The notes below the pieces were generated by a model that saw only the letters and a program-made list of their open reading frames with translations, ran no database searches and had not been told where the DNA came from. Positions 45,348 to 54,889 of a stretch of DNA of 64,000 bases are shown here, piece after piece; the stretch's first letter is position 1; every line of letters begins with the position of its first letter. The position numbers and the translations under genes are program-made. This DNA comes from Rhodobacteraceae bacterium LMO-JJ12 (lineage in GTDB: Bacteria > Pseudomonadota > Alphaproteobacteria > Rhodobacterales > Rhodobacteraceae), in the NCBI GenBank assembly GCA_021555075.1, contig JAKGBX010000001.1, positions 186,001 to 250,000 of the forward strand, given 5' to 3'.

Positions 45348-47691
45348 ACTCGCCATACGGCACCCAGATATTCTTGACCTCGGTCGCCGCGTTGAGAAAC
45401 GCGCGCCCCTCGCCGTCGTCCCCGGACCAGTCGCGCGCCCGGCCATTGTTCACCCATGTGCGCTTCAGGTTCCCCGCGCTTTCGCGTTCGATCACGCCGG
45501 AGAGATCGCTCGACGAAAACGACCAGACCGCATCAACATCCATATGCCCCGCCAATGTCGGCGCAAGATCCTCGTGGCTCCCGGTCAGGATATTGACCAC
45601 TCCACCCGGCACATCCGACGTGTCGAGCACCTGGTAAAGATCTGTTGCTGCCAGAGGATAAGGCGCCGATGCCACCAAAACCGCGCGGTTGCCCATCGCC
45701 ATCGCAGGCCCCATGACCGAGATCAGCCCGAGCAGCGGTGCCTCATCGGCGCAAAACGCCCCGATCACCCCCACGGGTTCGCGCATTGCCAAGGCCACTC
45801 CGCGGATCGGCACACCATGCACCTGACCGTCAAACTTGTCGGCCCAGGCGGCATAGGTAAACAGCCGCCGCACGCTTGCCTCGACCTCTTTTGCACCCTG
45901 CCGCCCGCCGCGCATCGCATCAATCCGCGCCGCAAATTCCTTGGCCCGTGCATCAAGGTTTTCGGCGATGTAATAGAGAATTTGCGCCCGCAAATGTCCC
46001 GTGGTCTTACCCCAGGCACCGGCCCCTCGCGCGGCTTCAACCGCATTGCGAATATCCTTGCGGTTGGCAATCGGCACTTGGCCTAACAGCTTGCCATTCT
46101 TGCCCCAGACATTGCTGGAATATCCCCCATCGGGGCGCGCCTGCTTGCCGCCGATATAGAGTTTCGCGGTCCGGTCAATCCCCTCAAAATCACCGTTTTT
46201 GGCTGGATTAGGCTCGATTTTGGCCAGAACCTTGCTGCGCCCCTTGGGTCGTGTATAGGCGCCAAGGCCTTCCCAACCGCCTTCGCGCCCGAACCCGCTC
46301 TCTCTTACCCCGCCAAAGCCTGCGGCTGCATCAAACAGGTTGGTTGAATTGACCCAAACCACCCCGGCGGCCAGCTTTGGCGCGACATCGAGCGCAAGGT
46401 TCAAGTTTTCGCTCCAAAGGCTCGCCGCCAAGCCATAGCGGGTGTTATTCGCCATCGCCACGGCCTCGTCCGGCGTGCGGAACGTTGCGGCCACCAACAC
46501 GGGCCCGAAGATCTCCTCCTGCATCAGCCGGTGCGCAGGTGACAGCCCGGTGATCAGCGTCGGAGGATAAAAGCAGCCCTCTACCGGCGGGTCCATAGGG
46601 GTGGCATAGCGCTCACCATCGTCACAGCTCTCGACCATTTCGGTGATCGCCTGCAACTGAACCGGATCAACAATCGCCCCCACATCAATCGACTTGTCCA
46701 GCGGGCTGCCAATGCGCAAGCCAGCCATCCGCTTACGCAGCTTGTCGTAAAACCCTTCGGCAATGCCCTCCTGCACCAGCAATCGTGACCCGGCACAGCA
46801 AACTTGCCCCTGATTGAACCAGATCGCATCGACCAGCCCCTCGATCGCGCTGTCGATATCGGCATCGTCAAACACGATATACGGGCTCTTCCCGCCCAAC
46901 TCCAAGGTCAGCGCCTTACCGCTACCCGCTGTGGCCTCTCGTATGCGCCGCCCGACATCGGTGCTTCCGGTAAAGGCGATCTTGTCGATACCTTCGTGGT
47001 TCACGATCATCTCGCCCACCGCGCCATCGCCGGTCACGATATTGACCACCCCTTTGGGTAGACCCACCTGACGGCAGATATCGGCAAACAACAGCGCGGT
47101 GAGCGAGGTATATTCCGCAGGCTTCAACACCACGGAATTGCCCATCGCCAGCGCCGGTGCGACCTTCCAGGCCAGCATCAAGAGCGGGAAGTTCCACGGG
47201 ATGATCTGCCCGCACACGCCCAGCGGCTCGGCGTCGGGCAGTTCGCTTTCCATCAGCTGCGCCATCCCGGCATGATAATAGAAATGCCGATGCACCAATG
47301 GCACATCGATATCGCGGCTTTCGCGGATCGGTTTGCCGTTATCAAGCGTCTCTAACACGGCGAAAAGCCGCGAATGTTTCTGCAAAGCACGCGCCAGCGC
47401 ATAGAGATGTTTGGCCCGACCATGCCCACCCAGACGCGCCCATTTCCCCTGCGCCTTGCGCGCTGCGGCAACGGCGGCATCCACATCGGCTTGGGTGGCT
47501 TGGGTGAGGGTCGCTAGGGTCTCGCCGTTGGCCGGGTTCTTCGAGAGAAACCCTTCGTCCGGTTCGCTAAACCCACCGTCGATGAAATGACCAAACCGGC
47601 TCCCCTGATCAACCAGCCAGGCAAACGCCTCTGCCGCGCCTTCCGGGGCCGGGCCATACTCCATGCTCTCGAAAATCTCTTTCACGCTCAT
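45346..47691 (-). CDS. Two-domain aldehyde dehydrogenase (ALDH16 type)
   Basis: A 781-residue protein with two ALDH modules. The first (about 30-490) has the catalytic Cys in GQVCCAGSRLL, the Glu in LTLELGGKSPYIV and the NAD-binding IPWNFPLLML. The second (about 510-780: KLYIGGKQARPDGGYSSNVW, MREPVGVIGAFCADE) is shortened and has no catalytic Cys region. This layout matches ALDH16, whose bacterial members (known from Loktanella) are active. It oxidises an aldehyde to an acid with NAD. It overlaps or abuts deoC, so acetaldehyde from deoxyribose breakdown is a plausible substrate. Confidence 0.9.
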   Translation of the reverse strand: MSVKEIFESMEYGPAPEGAAEAFAWLVDQGSRFGHFIDGGFSEPDEGFLSKNPANGETLATLTQATQADVDAAVAAARKAQGKWARLGGHGRAKHLYALARALQKHSRLFAVLETLDNGKPIRESRDIDVPLVHRHFYYHAGMAQLMESELPDAEPLGVCGQIIPWNFPLLMLAWKVAPALAMGNSVVLKPAEYTSLTALLFADICRQVGLPKGVVNIVTGDGAVGEMIVNHEGIDKIAFTGSTDVGRRIREATAGSGKALTLELGGKSPYIVFDDADIDSAIEGLVDAIWFNQGQVCCAGSRLLVQEGIAEGFYDKLRKRMAGLRIGSPLDKSIDVGAIVDPVQLQAITEMVESCDDGERYATPMDPPVEGCFYPPTLITGLSPAHRLMQEEIFGPVLVAATFRTPDEAVAMANNTRYGLAASLWSENLNLALDVAPKLAAGVVWVNSTNLFDAAAGFGGVRESGFGREGGWEGLGAYTRPKGRSKVLAKIEPNPAKNGDFEGIDRTAKLYIGGKQARPDGGYSSNVWGKNGKLLGQVPIANRKDIRNAVEAARGAGAWGKTTGHLRAQILYYIAENLDARAKEFAARIDAMRGGRQGAKEVEASVRRLFTYAAWADKFDGQVHGVPIRGVALAMREPVGVIGAFCADEAPLLGLISVMGPAMAMGNRAVLVASAPYPLAATDLYQVLDTSDVPGGVVNILTGSHEDLAPTLAGHMDVDAVWSFSSSDLSGVIERESAGNLKRTWVNNGRARDWSGDDGEGRAFLNAATEVKNIWVPYGE

Positions 47692-47696
47692 GCGCC

Positions 47697-48686
47697 TCAC
47701 CCCATCCCATGCCTGTACGAGGCCGAATACCGGCCCGTCACATGATGCTCCAATTGCCGCTCGATATCACCCAAGAGGCTCGATGCGCCAAAACGGAACA
47801 GATCGGGCGAAAGCCACTCATCACCCAACTCTTCCTTGATCAGCGCCAGGTAGACCAAAGCATCCTTGGCCTTGGAGATTCCACCCGCCGGTTTATACCC
47901 CACTCGCACGCCAGTTCGGCTGTAATAGTCTCTAATCGCGCGGATCATGACCAATGAGACGGGCAGCGTTGCATTGACAGGTTCCTTGCCGGTCGAGGTC
48001 TTGATGAAATCCGCCCCCGCCATCATGCAAACCACACTGGCACGCGCCACATTGCGCAGCGTGCCCAACTCTCCGGTCGCCAAAATCGCCTTCACATGCG
48101 CCTCACCACAGGCGGCGCGAAAGGCACGCATCTCGTCGTAAAGGGCCTGCCAATCCCCGGTCAGAACGTGCCGACGCGAAATCACGATATCTATCTCGCG
48201 CGCCCCGGCCTTTACGCTTTCTTCAATCTCCGCCACGCGCAAATGAAACGGTGACAACCCCGCAGGAAACCCGGTCGAAACCGCCGCCACGGGAATGCCC
48301 GACCCCGTTAGAGCCTCAACCGCAGGCGCGATCATGTCGTGATAGACGCAGACGGCCCCAACGGTCAGCCCCTCCATCCCCAACGCTTCCAACAGATCGG
48401 CGCGCACCGGCTGGCGTGCCTTGGCACAGAGCCGCATTACCCGCCCCACGGTGTCATCCCCGGCCAGTGTGGTAAGGTCGATGCAGTTTACCGCCTTGCA
48501 CAGCCACGCCGCCTGATAATCCTTCTTCACACTGCGCCGCCCCGGCAATGTCGCAGCGCGGCGCTCGATGGCGGAGGTGTTGGCCTGCACCCGCTGCACC
48601 CAATCGAGATCGAGCGCCATCCCCTCGTTGCGCAGTTGCACAGTCTGCGGCAACAACACCTCGCGGTCTTTAACCTCGCTTGTCAT
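47697..48686 (-). CDS. deoC: Deoxyribose-phosphate aldolase
   Basis: A 329-residue aldolase that splits 2-deoxyribose-5-phosphate into glyceraldehyde-3-phosphate and acetaldehyde. The Schiff-base Lys lies in GADFIKTSTGKEPVNATLP, with a second conserved Lys in VGYKPAGGIS. The ATG at 48686 follows GGGAGGAAAAAG; the frame continues to 48809 with Arg-rich, implausible sequence. The following ALDH starts 5 bases after its stop, and together they can carry the acetaldehyde on to acetate. Confidence 0.95.
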   Translation of the reverse strand: MTSEVKDREVLLPQTVQLRNEGMALDLDWVQRVQANTSAIERRAATLPGRRSVKKDYQAAWLCKAVNCIDLTTLAGDDTVGRVMRLCAKARQPVRADLLEALGMEGLTVGAVCVYHDMIAPAVEALTGSGIPVAAVSTGFPAGLSPFHLRVAEIEESVKAGAREIDIVISRRHVLTGDWQALYDEMRAFRAACGEAHVKAILATGELGTLRNVARASVVCMMAGADFIKTSTGKEPVNATLPVSLVMIRAIRDYYSRTGVRVGYKPAGGISKAKDALVYLALIKEELGDEWLSPDLFRFGASSLLGDIERQLEHHVTGRYSASYRHGMG

Positions 48687-48747
48687 CTTTTTCCTCCCGA
48701 TCTCTGTCAGAAGCGTGTCACGCACCACGCCCTGACGCAAGCGGCGC

Positions 48748-49305
48748 CTAACGCCTCTTGGAGCCCAGCGCCGAGCGCGCTGCATCCTCACAAACCGCGC
48801 GCGTGCCACGTGTCACCGGGACGCCCTGCGCTTCCAACACAGTCGCATATGCCAGGGCGGTGTCGTCTTCGCCCAGAACAATCACTTGCTGACCCAGCCA
48901 ATAAGCCCGCGCCGCGGCCAGCTCGGCACCCATCAAATGCCCCAGAATAGCGTCTCTATTCCGGCCCAACTCGGCGCTTCTGAGTTGTGACGCGATGCGC
49001 TCGGGGCGCGCCATGCTGTCTTGCACGGCGCTCATGTCGGGGGTCGCGGCCGGTGTCTGGCGATCGGTGACAAGAGCCGCCGCCAAGCGCAGCGTCAGGA
49101 ACGATTGAAAGCTTACCACCTCGCCCGCGCTCAGATGCACCCAATGGCTCGGATCGCCGGGCAGACAGATCACCCCGTCCCAGTTGGGCTGTGCCACGGC
49201 AACCCCCGCAACAGCCAGCCGCGCCTTTATGCCCAGCTGATCGCGTGGGCTGTCTTGTTCAAGCGGCCCTTCACCCAGCGCTTTTGCAGGTACAGTCTCT
49301 GTCAT
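48748..49305 (-). CDS. Shortened 2-dehydro-3-deoxygalactonokinase-like protein
   Basis: A 185-residue protein resembling only the C-terminal part of DgoK kinases: the WDGVICLPGDPSHWVHLSAG stretch with the family's LPGxxSKW-like turn, then FQSFLTLRLAAAL, then GHLMGAELAAARAYWLGQQV. The N-terminal ATP-binding half of a normal 300-residue DgoK is absent, so kinase activity is doubtful. The ATG is close to a modest ribosome site. It lies upstream of deoC on the same strand. It may be a specialised truncated family or a decayed gene. Confidence 0.55.
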   Translation of the reverse strand: MTETVPAKALGEGPLEQDSPRDQLGIKARLAVAGVAVAQPNWDGVICLPGDPSHWVHLSAGEVVSFQSFLTLRLAAALVTDRQTPAATPDMSAVQDSMARPERIASQLRSAELGRNRDAILGHLMGAELAAARAYWLGQQVIVLGEDDTALAYATVLEAQGVPVTRGTRAVCEDAARSALGSKRR

Positions 49306-49319
49306 GGTGATTTCTCCGG

Positions 49320-50243
49320 CTAGCCTTGCGGTGTGATGTTCTTGCGTGCGCGACCCCGTTCCAGCCCAAGCCAGCTTTCGCGCAGGATGATGATGACCCC
49401 TGCCAGAATAACCAATCCGGCACCACTCAACATGATCATGGTCGGTACCTCTGCAAACACGAAATACCCGATCAACAGCGCGAGAAGCATTGAGGCATAA
49501 TCAAACGGCGCCACCACGCTGGCATCGGCGTTGCGATAGGCCGACGTGAGGAAAATCTGTCCAAACCCCCCGATAATCCCGCTCAACACCAAAAGAGCCG
49601 CTTCCCAGAGGGTTGGCACAACCCAACCAAACGGCAGCGTAGCCAGCGCCAGAATGCTGGACGTAATTGAAAAATAGAACACGATGGCCGAAGTCTGCTC
49701 GGTCGCCACCAGTTTGCGGATGTAGATCTGCGCCAGCGCCGCACAGACCGCCCCCATCAGAACGATCACCGCCCCCATCGCCTGTGCCGTCTGCACCGTT
49801 TCGCCCGAAAACGCGCTCAACCGTGGCGACAAGACGATCAGAACCCCACAAAGCCCCAGCGCAACCGCGCTCAACCGCACCACTCCGACGCTCTCATTGA
49901 GAAACATCGCGGCAAAGATCACCGTAAGGATCGGCGCGGCAAATCCGATTGCCGTTACCTCGGGCAGAGGCAACAACCCGAGACCGGTAAACATCATGCC
50001 CATTGCCGCCGTGCCGACAAATCCTCGCCAGAAATGCCCCATCTTTGATGCCACCTTGAGACCCGTGCGCATATCGCCCCGCATCCAGAGCCACCCCAAA
50101 ATCACCGGCAGCGCAAAGAACGAGCGAAAGAAAACCGCCTCACCCGGCGGAATATGATCGGCCGTCGCCTTGATCAGCGACGCCATGACGACAAACATCG
50201 TCACCGACCCCAATTTGAGAGCAATACCTCTAAGCGGGTTCAT
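49320..50243 (-). CDS. EamA/DMT-superfamily transporter
   Basis: A 307-residue inner-membrane protein with about ten helices in two EamA repeats. The start (MNPLRGIALKLGSVTMFVVM) and the PPGEAVFFRSFFALPVILGW stretch are typical of the S-adenosylmethionine/riboflavin-type EamA group common in alphaproteobacteria. The ATG at 50243 follows GGTAAGGAGAGG. The substrate is unknown. It lies 14 bases upstream of the DgoK-like gene on the same strand and is divergent from the malonyl-CoA synthetase gene. Confidence 0.88.
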   Translation of the reverse strand: MNPLRGIALKLGSVTMFVVMASLIKATADHIPPGEAVFFRSFFALPVILGWLWMRGDMRTGLKVASKMGHFWRGFVGTAAMGMMFTGLGLLPLPEVTAIGFAAPILTVIFAAMFLNESVGVVRLSAVALGLCGVLIVLSPRLSAFSGETVQTAQAMGAVIVLMGAVCAALAQIYIRKLVATEQTSAIVFYFSITSSILALATLPFGWVVPTLWEAALLVLSGIIGGFGQIFLTSAYRNADASVVAPFDYASMLLALLIGYFVFAEVPTMIMLSGAGLVILAGVIIILRESWLGLERGRARKNITPQG

Positions 50244-50358
50244 GTCGCACCTCTCCTTACCTCCCTTCGGACTAGGGCGGCTTCCTTCAGGGGTCAATCT
50301 TTGCTTGAAAATAGCTGTCATGCGTTTGATGAAAGGCGGGAATTCGAAAGGAAGACCA

Positions 50359-51861
50359 ATGTATCGTGACAACCATCTCGCCCACCGCCTTGCCCAGCAT
50401 CTCCCCGTCCTGCGTGCAAAACCCTTCGCGACGCGCCCGGGGTTGCCCGATGTCGGATATGGCGCACTTTTTGAAGGGGCTGAACGGTTCGCGGCGCGGC
50501 TTCTCGACGCCGGGCTCAGGCCGGGTGATCGCGTCGCGGTTCAGGTGGAAAAGTCGATCGAAGCGGTGCAACTCTATATTGGCACGGTGCTGGCGGGCGG
50601 AATATTTCTGCCGCTCAATACCGCCTATACCGGCGCCGAGGTGTCTTATTTCCTCACCGATGCCACGCCCGCCGTGGTGGTCTGCGATCCCTCTCGCGAG
50701 GCGGAAATCGCGCCACTGATCGGCACCGCCACACTGTTCACGCTAGATGCCGACGGGCAGGGCTGCCTTACCGCCGGTCTGACAGATGCCTCCGGCTTTG
50801 TTGCCGTCGCGCGCGGCCCCGATGATCTGGCCGCGATCCTTTATACTTCGGGCACCACGGGCCGCTCCAAGGGTGCGATGCTCAGCCATGCCAATCTTGC
50901 CTCCAACTCTGAAACCCTGCGGGACTACTGGCGTTTTACTTCTGACGATGTGCTGATCCACGCGCTGCCGATCTTTCATACGCATGGGCTTTTCGTTGCC
51001 ACCAATGTTGCGCTTCTGGCGGGTGCGTCTACGGTCTTCCTGCCCGGCTTTAATGCCCCTGCCATTCTTGATGCGATGCCCAAATCAACCGCATTGATGG
51101 GCGTGCCCACCTTCTATACCCGCCTGCTGGATGACCCGCGCCTTAATCGCGAAACAGTCTCTAACATGCGGCTTTTCGTGTCTGGCTCTGCCCCATTACT
51201 GGTCGACACCCATGAGAAGTGGGAGGCGCGCACCGGTCACCGCATCCTTGAGCGTTACGGCATGACCGAAACCAACATGAGCACTTCCAACCCCTACGAT
51301 GGCGAACGCCGCGCCGGAACTGTGGGGTTCCCTCTGCCTGGTGTCGAGCTGCGGATCATGGACAACGGCAAAGAGGTTGCGCAGGGCGAAATCGGCACAC
51401 TCGAAGTGCGCGGTTCAAATGTGTTCAAAGGCTATTGGCAGATGCCCGAAAAGACCGCCGAAGAACTGCGCCCCGATGGCTGGTTCATCACCGGCGATCT
51501 GGGCCAGAAAGACGCCGATGGCTATGTTACCATTGTCGGGCGCGATAAGGATCTGATCATCACCGGCGGTTTCAATGTCTACCCGAAAGAGATCGAAAGC
51601 CTGATCGACGATATTCCCGGCGTGCTGGAATCCGCCGTGATCGGCGTGCCGCATCCCGACTTCGGCGAGGCTGTTGTCGCCGTGGTGGTCAAAGAGAATG
51701 GGGCGCTGACGGAAAACGACATCACCGCCGTCACAGGCAGCAATCTGGCCAAATTCAAACGACCTAAACAGCTGTTCTTCGTGTCCGAACTGCCGCGTAA
51801 CACCATGGGCAAGGTGCAAAAAAAGGCCCTGCGCGAGGAATATTCGGCGCTTTTCGGCTAA
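50359..51861 (+). CDS. matB: Malonyl-CoA synthetase (acyl-CoA ligase family)
   Basis: A 500-residue adenylate-forming enzyme. The ATP loop is YTSGTTGRSKGAM, motif A5 reads ERYGMTETNM, and the catalytic Lys lies near the end in RNTMGKVQKKAL. The length and the Arg-rich substrate region near MTETNMSTSNPYDGERRAG match MatB, which makes malonyl-CoA from malonate, ATP and CoA. Other short-chain acyl-CoA ligases cannot be excluded. The ATG at 50359 has an AAAGGAAGA site, while the frame from 50170 crosses the divergent EamA start. Confidence 0.85.
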   Translation: MYRDNHLAHRLAQHLPVLRAKPFATRPGLPDVGYGALFEGAERFAARLLDAGLRPGDRVAVQVEKSIEAVQLYIGTVLAGGIFLPLNTAYTGAEVSYFLTDATPAVVVCDPSREAEIAPLIGTATLFTLDADGQGCLTAGLTDASGFVAVARGPDDLAAILYTSGTTGRSKGAMLSHANLASNSETLRDYWRFTSDDVLIHALPIFHTHGLFVATNVALLAGASTVFLPGFNAPAILDAMPKSTALMGVPTFYTRLLDDPRLNRETVSNMRLFVSGSAPLLVDTHEKWEARTGHRILERYGMTETNMSTSNPYDGERRAGTVGFPLPGVELRIMDNGKEVAQGEIGTLEVRGSNVFKGYWQMPEKTAEELRPDGWFITGDLGQKDADGYVTIVGRDKDLIITGGFNVYPKEIESLIDDIPGVLESAVIGVPHPDFGEAVVAVVVKENGALTENDITAVTGSNLAKFKRPKQLFFVSELPRNTMGKVQKKALREEYSALFG

Positions 51862-52008
51862 TCCTTGCCGTTGCAACCCCCGGTTTGGGCCATTTCATGC
51901 CGGCTTTGGCCGAGAATTCGCTTTTTGGTGTCCACACCAGTTGAACAAATCCTGGGCTCACTACGTTTGTAAAGGAGACAGCAAAAAACTCGAACGAAAG
52001 GACTTGCC

Positions 52009-52524
52009 ATGAACATTCTGAAAATCAGCGCGTTGGCCCTCGCAACAACCGCCGCCGCAGGCGCGGCCTCGGCCGGAGACTGGACCGGCGGCTATGGCGG
52101 TATCGAGCTTGGCTATGGTGATGTAACGGCTAACCCCGGTGCCAGCGGAGACGGCGAACTTTATGGTCTCACTGCCGGTTACGACTATGATTTCGGCAGC
52201 TGGGTCGTCGGCGCCGGGATCGACTATGATTGGGCAGACATCACCGTTGGCGGCACCGATATCGATAACATTGCGCGGCTCAAGCTGCGCGCCGGTTATG
52301 ATACTGGTCCGGGCCTCGTCTATGGCCTCGTTGGTGGCGCGCGTGCCTATACCGCCGCAGGCGATGACAGCGGTTGGCTGGTCGGTGTTGGTTATGAGCA
52401 CATGATCACCAACAACGTGTCACTGGGTGGTGAACTCAACTATCACCAGTTTGACAACTTCGCAGGAACCGGCAGCGACATCGAAGCGACAACGCTTCAA
52501 CTGCGCACGACTTTCCGGTTCTGA
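52009..52524 (+). CDS. Small outer-membrane beta-barrel protein
   Basis: A 171-residue protein with a signal peptide (MNILKISALALATTAAAGAASA) and alternating aromatic/glycine strands (GGYGGIELGYGDV, YDYDFGSWVVGAGIDYDW, LRAGYDTGPGLVYGLVGG) that end in a C-terminal Phe (TTFRF), the usual barrel-insertion signal. It resembles the opacity/OmpW-like eight-strand barrels of the porin family. No function can be read from it. A GAAAGGAC ribosome site is present. Confidence 0.88.
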   Translation: MNILKISALALATTAAAGAASAGDWTGGYGGIELGYGDVTANPGASGDGELYGLTAGYDYDFGSWVVGAGIDYDWADITVGGTDIDNIARLKLRAGYDTGPGLVYGLVGGARAYTAAGDDSGWLVGVGYEHMITNNVSLGGELNYHQFDNFAGTGSDIEATTLQLRTTFRF

Positions 52525-52585
52525 TCGACTGTCGCATCAATTGCGGTGGGTGGGCTTGCCCCGCCCGCCGTCAGCGGCACCGCGC

Positions 52586-53287
52586 TCAATCCGGCGCCAG
52601 CATATAGCCCGCACCGCGCACCGTTTGCAGATAACGCGGCTGTTTCGGGTCGTCCTCGATCTTGCGTCTGAGACGGGTGATCTGAACATCGACGGCGCGT
52701 TCCTGCGCCTGCTCGGCATCGCGGCCCAACTCTTCGACCAAGGTGGCGCGGCTTACCGGCTCTCCCGGCATGGCTGCAAAAATCCGCATCAGATCATTTT
52801 CCGTCGCAGTCAGCCGCACCAACTCGTCGCCGCGCCAAAGTTCGCCGCGCTCGATATCATAGCGGTGCGGGCCAAGCCGAAGCGATTTGGGGCGAACGTC
52901 TGCGGCCTGCACCTCGGGCATCCGGCGCAAGATGGCGTTGATCCTGAGCAATAATTCTTTTGGCTCAAACGGTTTGGCCAGATAGTCATCGGCCCCGGCT
53001 TCAAGCCCGGAAATTCTGTCGTTGGTCTCGCTCCGTGCCGTCAGTAGCAGGATCGGCGTTGTCATGGTCTCGCGCAAACTCCGTGTCAGGCTGATCCCGT
53101 CCTCGCCTGGCATCATCACGTCGAGCACGATCAGATCAAAATCCAGCCCTTCGAGAAGCCGCCGTGCATGCGCCGCGTCGCGCCCCCCGGTGACAAGAAA
53201 TCCGTTGCGCTTCAAATATGTCTGAAGCAGCAGGCGGATCCGCTCATCATCGTCGACGATCAACAGGTGTGGTTCAAAATCGTTCAT
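52586..53287 (-). CDS. petR: OmpR-family response regulator, PetR-like
   Basis: A 233-residue regulator with a receiver domain (acidic VDDDER, phospho-Asp in VLDVMMPGED, Lys in DDYLAKPFEP) and a winged-helix DNA-binding domain (VDVQITRLRRKIED, YLQTVRGAGYML). It overlaps a MarR-type gene by 4 bases, as in the petP-petR pair of Rhodobacter capsulatus, where both genes are needed for bc1 complex formation. No histidine kinase is adjacent. The name rests on this pairing and is probable rather than certain. Confidence 0.82.
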   Translation of the reverse strand: MNDFEPHLLIVDDDERIRLLLQTYLKRNGFLVTGGRDAAHARRLLEGLDFDLIVLDVMMPGEDGISLTRSLRETMTTPILLLTARSETNDRISGLEAGADDYLAKPFEPKELLLRINAILRRMPEVQAADVRPKSLRLGPHRYDIERGELWRGDELVRLTATENDLMRIFAAMPGEPVSRATLVEELGRDAEQAQERAVDVQITRLRRKIEDDPKQPRYLQTVRGAGYMLAPD

Positions 53288-53808
53288 GTTCCACCATCCT
53301 TCAGCCCGATGTATTTCCTGCGCATCTCCGGGTCCATCATCGACTCGAGAACCGTGCGAAACCCGGCCACGGCCTCGGGGCCGGCATTGCGATAGGCGGT
53401 GCGCATGCGTGCGCGTTGAACCTCTGCAATGCGCCGCTCCAGAGCAACGCCATCCTCGGTCAGATAGAGATTGCGCTCGCGTCGGTCAATCTTGCCCACC
53501 TCGCTCTCCACAAGGCCATCTTCCACCAAGGTGCGCAATACACGGTTCAGCGATTGCTTGGTGACCCCGAGGATTTCCAGAAGGTTGTTCACAGTCGTCC
53601 CCGGCGCGCGGGCAATAAAGTGAAGCGCCCGGTGATGCGCGCGCCCATAGGCCAGCCCCGAAAGAATACGATCGGGGTCGGCAGTGAATCCGCGATAGGC
53701 AAAGAACATCGCCTCAATGCCCTGCCTAAGCTGCTCATCGGTCAGAAAGAGCAGGCTTTCGCTGCTGGTGCTATCGGTCATGCCGCCCTCCGGTTCACAT
53801 TTCGCCAT
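53284..53808 (-). CDS. petP: MarR-family regulator, PetP-like
   Basis: A 174-residue winged-helix protein: helices from about 25 (LRQGIEAMFFAYRGFT), the recognition region GTTVNNLLEILGVTKQSLNRV near residue 75, and a charged wing (KIDRRERNLYLTEDG). It is the upstream partner of petR and its stop overlaps the petR start. In R. capsulatus petP and petR sit beside petABC; here petABC is 43 kb away in the window. It is divergent from the aminotransferase gene. Confidence 0.82.
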   Translation of the reverse strand: MAKCEPEGGMTDSTSSESLLFLTDEQLRQGIEAMFFAYRGFTADPDRILSGLAYGRAHHRALHFIARAPGTTVNNLLEILGVTKQSLNRVLRTLVEDGLVESEVGKIDRRERNLYLTEDGVALERRIAEVQRARMRTAYRNAGPEAVAGFRTVLESMMDPEMRRKYIGLKDGGT

Positions 53809-53950
53809 CTGCTGTTGTTACAATAAGTCAGCTTTGTTGACATTCCAAGACGCAACTGGTAGCGAATCGCAGCTTTTGCGTAACTTTATGTCCGAAGCGG
53901 TCGTAACCTGCGCAATAAATGCAAATAGGCAGCCTTGAAGGAGAAAGACA

Positions 53951-54817
53951 ATGGCAGGCTATGATGATCGTGATGGCAAGATCTGGATGGATGGTAAGCT
54001 GGTCGACTGGCGTTCCGCCAATGTGCATGTTCTGACACATGCCCTGCATTATGCCTCATCGGTTTTTGAGGGCGAGCGCTGCTACGATGGCAAGATTTTC
54101 CTGGGCCGCCAGCACTCTGAACGACTGCACAAGTCGGCTGAATATATGGAAATGGAAATCCCTTATTCGGTTGATGAGATCGAAACCGCCAAGCGCGCTG
54201 TGCTTGATGCCAACGGTCTCGACAATGCCTATGTTCGCGCGGTCGCGTGGCGCGGTGCGGGTGAAGACATGGGCGTCAGCTCGTCGCGCAACCCGGTGCG
54301 CATGGCCGTCGCCGCCTGGGAATGGGGCAGTTATTATGGTGATGCGAAATTCAAGGGTGCCAAGCTTGACGTGGCCAAGTGGAAACGCCCGTCGCCCGAA
54401 ACGATCCCGGTTCACGCCAAGGCCGCGGGCCTCTACATGATCTGCACCATGTCGAAACATGCCGCCGAAGCCAAAGGGTGCTCGGATGCGATGTTCCTCG
54501 ACTATCGCGGTTACGTGGCCGAGGCGACGGGGGCCAACATCTTCTTTGTGAAAGACGGTGAGGTTCACACGCCGCTGCCCGACGCCATCCTCAACGGGCT
54601 TACCCGCCAGACGGTGATCGGCATGCTCAAGGAGCGCGACATCAAGGTGCATGAACGCCACATCGAACCGGGAGAACTCGAAGGCATGGAGCAATGCTGG
54701 CTCACCGGTTCGGCCGCCGAGGTTACACCGGTCGGGCAGATTGGCGATTGGACTTTTGAAGTCGGTGCGCTGACCCGCGAAATCGCCGAAAGTTACGATA
54801 AACTTGTCCGCGAATAA
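53951..54817 (+). CDS. ilvE: Branched-chain amino acid aminotransferase
   Basis: A 288-residue class IV PLP enzyme catalysing the last step of valine, leucine and isoleucine synthesis. The PLP Lys lies in VHAKAAGLYMICTM, the conserved THALHYASSVFEGERCYDG segment near the N-terminus is present, and VAEATGANIFFVKDG and LTGSAAEVTPVGQI form the PLP phosphate contacts. A GAAGGAG site precedes the ATG. D-amino-acid aminotransferase is the main alternative, but length and motifs favour IlvE. Confidence 0.92.
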   Translation: MAGYDDRDGKIWMDGKLVDWRSANVHVLTHALHYASSVFEGERCYDGKIFLGRQHSERLHKSAEYMEMEIPYSVDEIETAKRAVLDANGLDNAYVRAVAWRGAGEDMGVSSSRNPVRMAVAAWEWGSYYGDAKFKGAKLDVAKWKRPSPETIPVHAKAAGLYMICTMSKHAAEAKGCSDAMFLDYRGYVAEATGANIFFVKDGEVHTPLPDAILNGLTRQTVIGMLKERDIKVHERHIEPGELEGMEQCWLTGSAAEVTPVGQIGDWTFEVGALTREIAESYDKLVRE

Positions 54818-54889
54818 TTCTGCCACGATACGGTTGGTTCAGGATTTGGCGCTACCCTCCCAGGCTCGGATGAGTTTTGGAGGGTGGCG

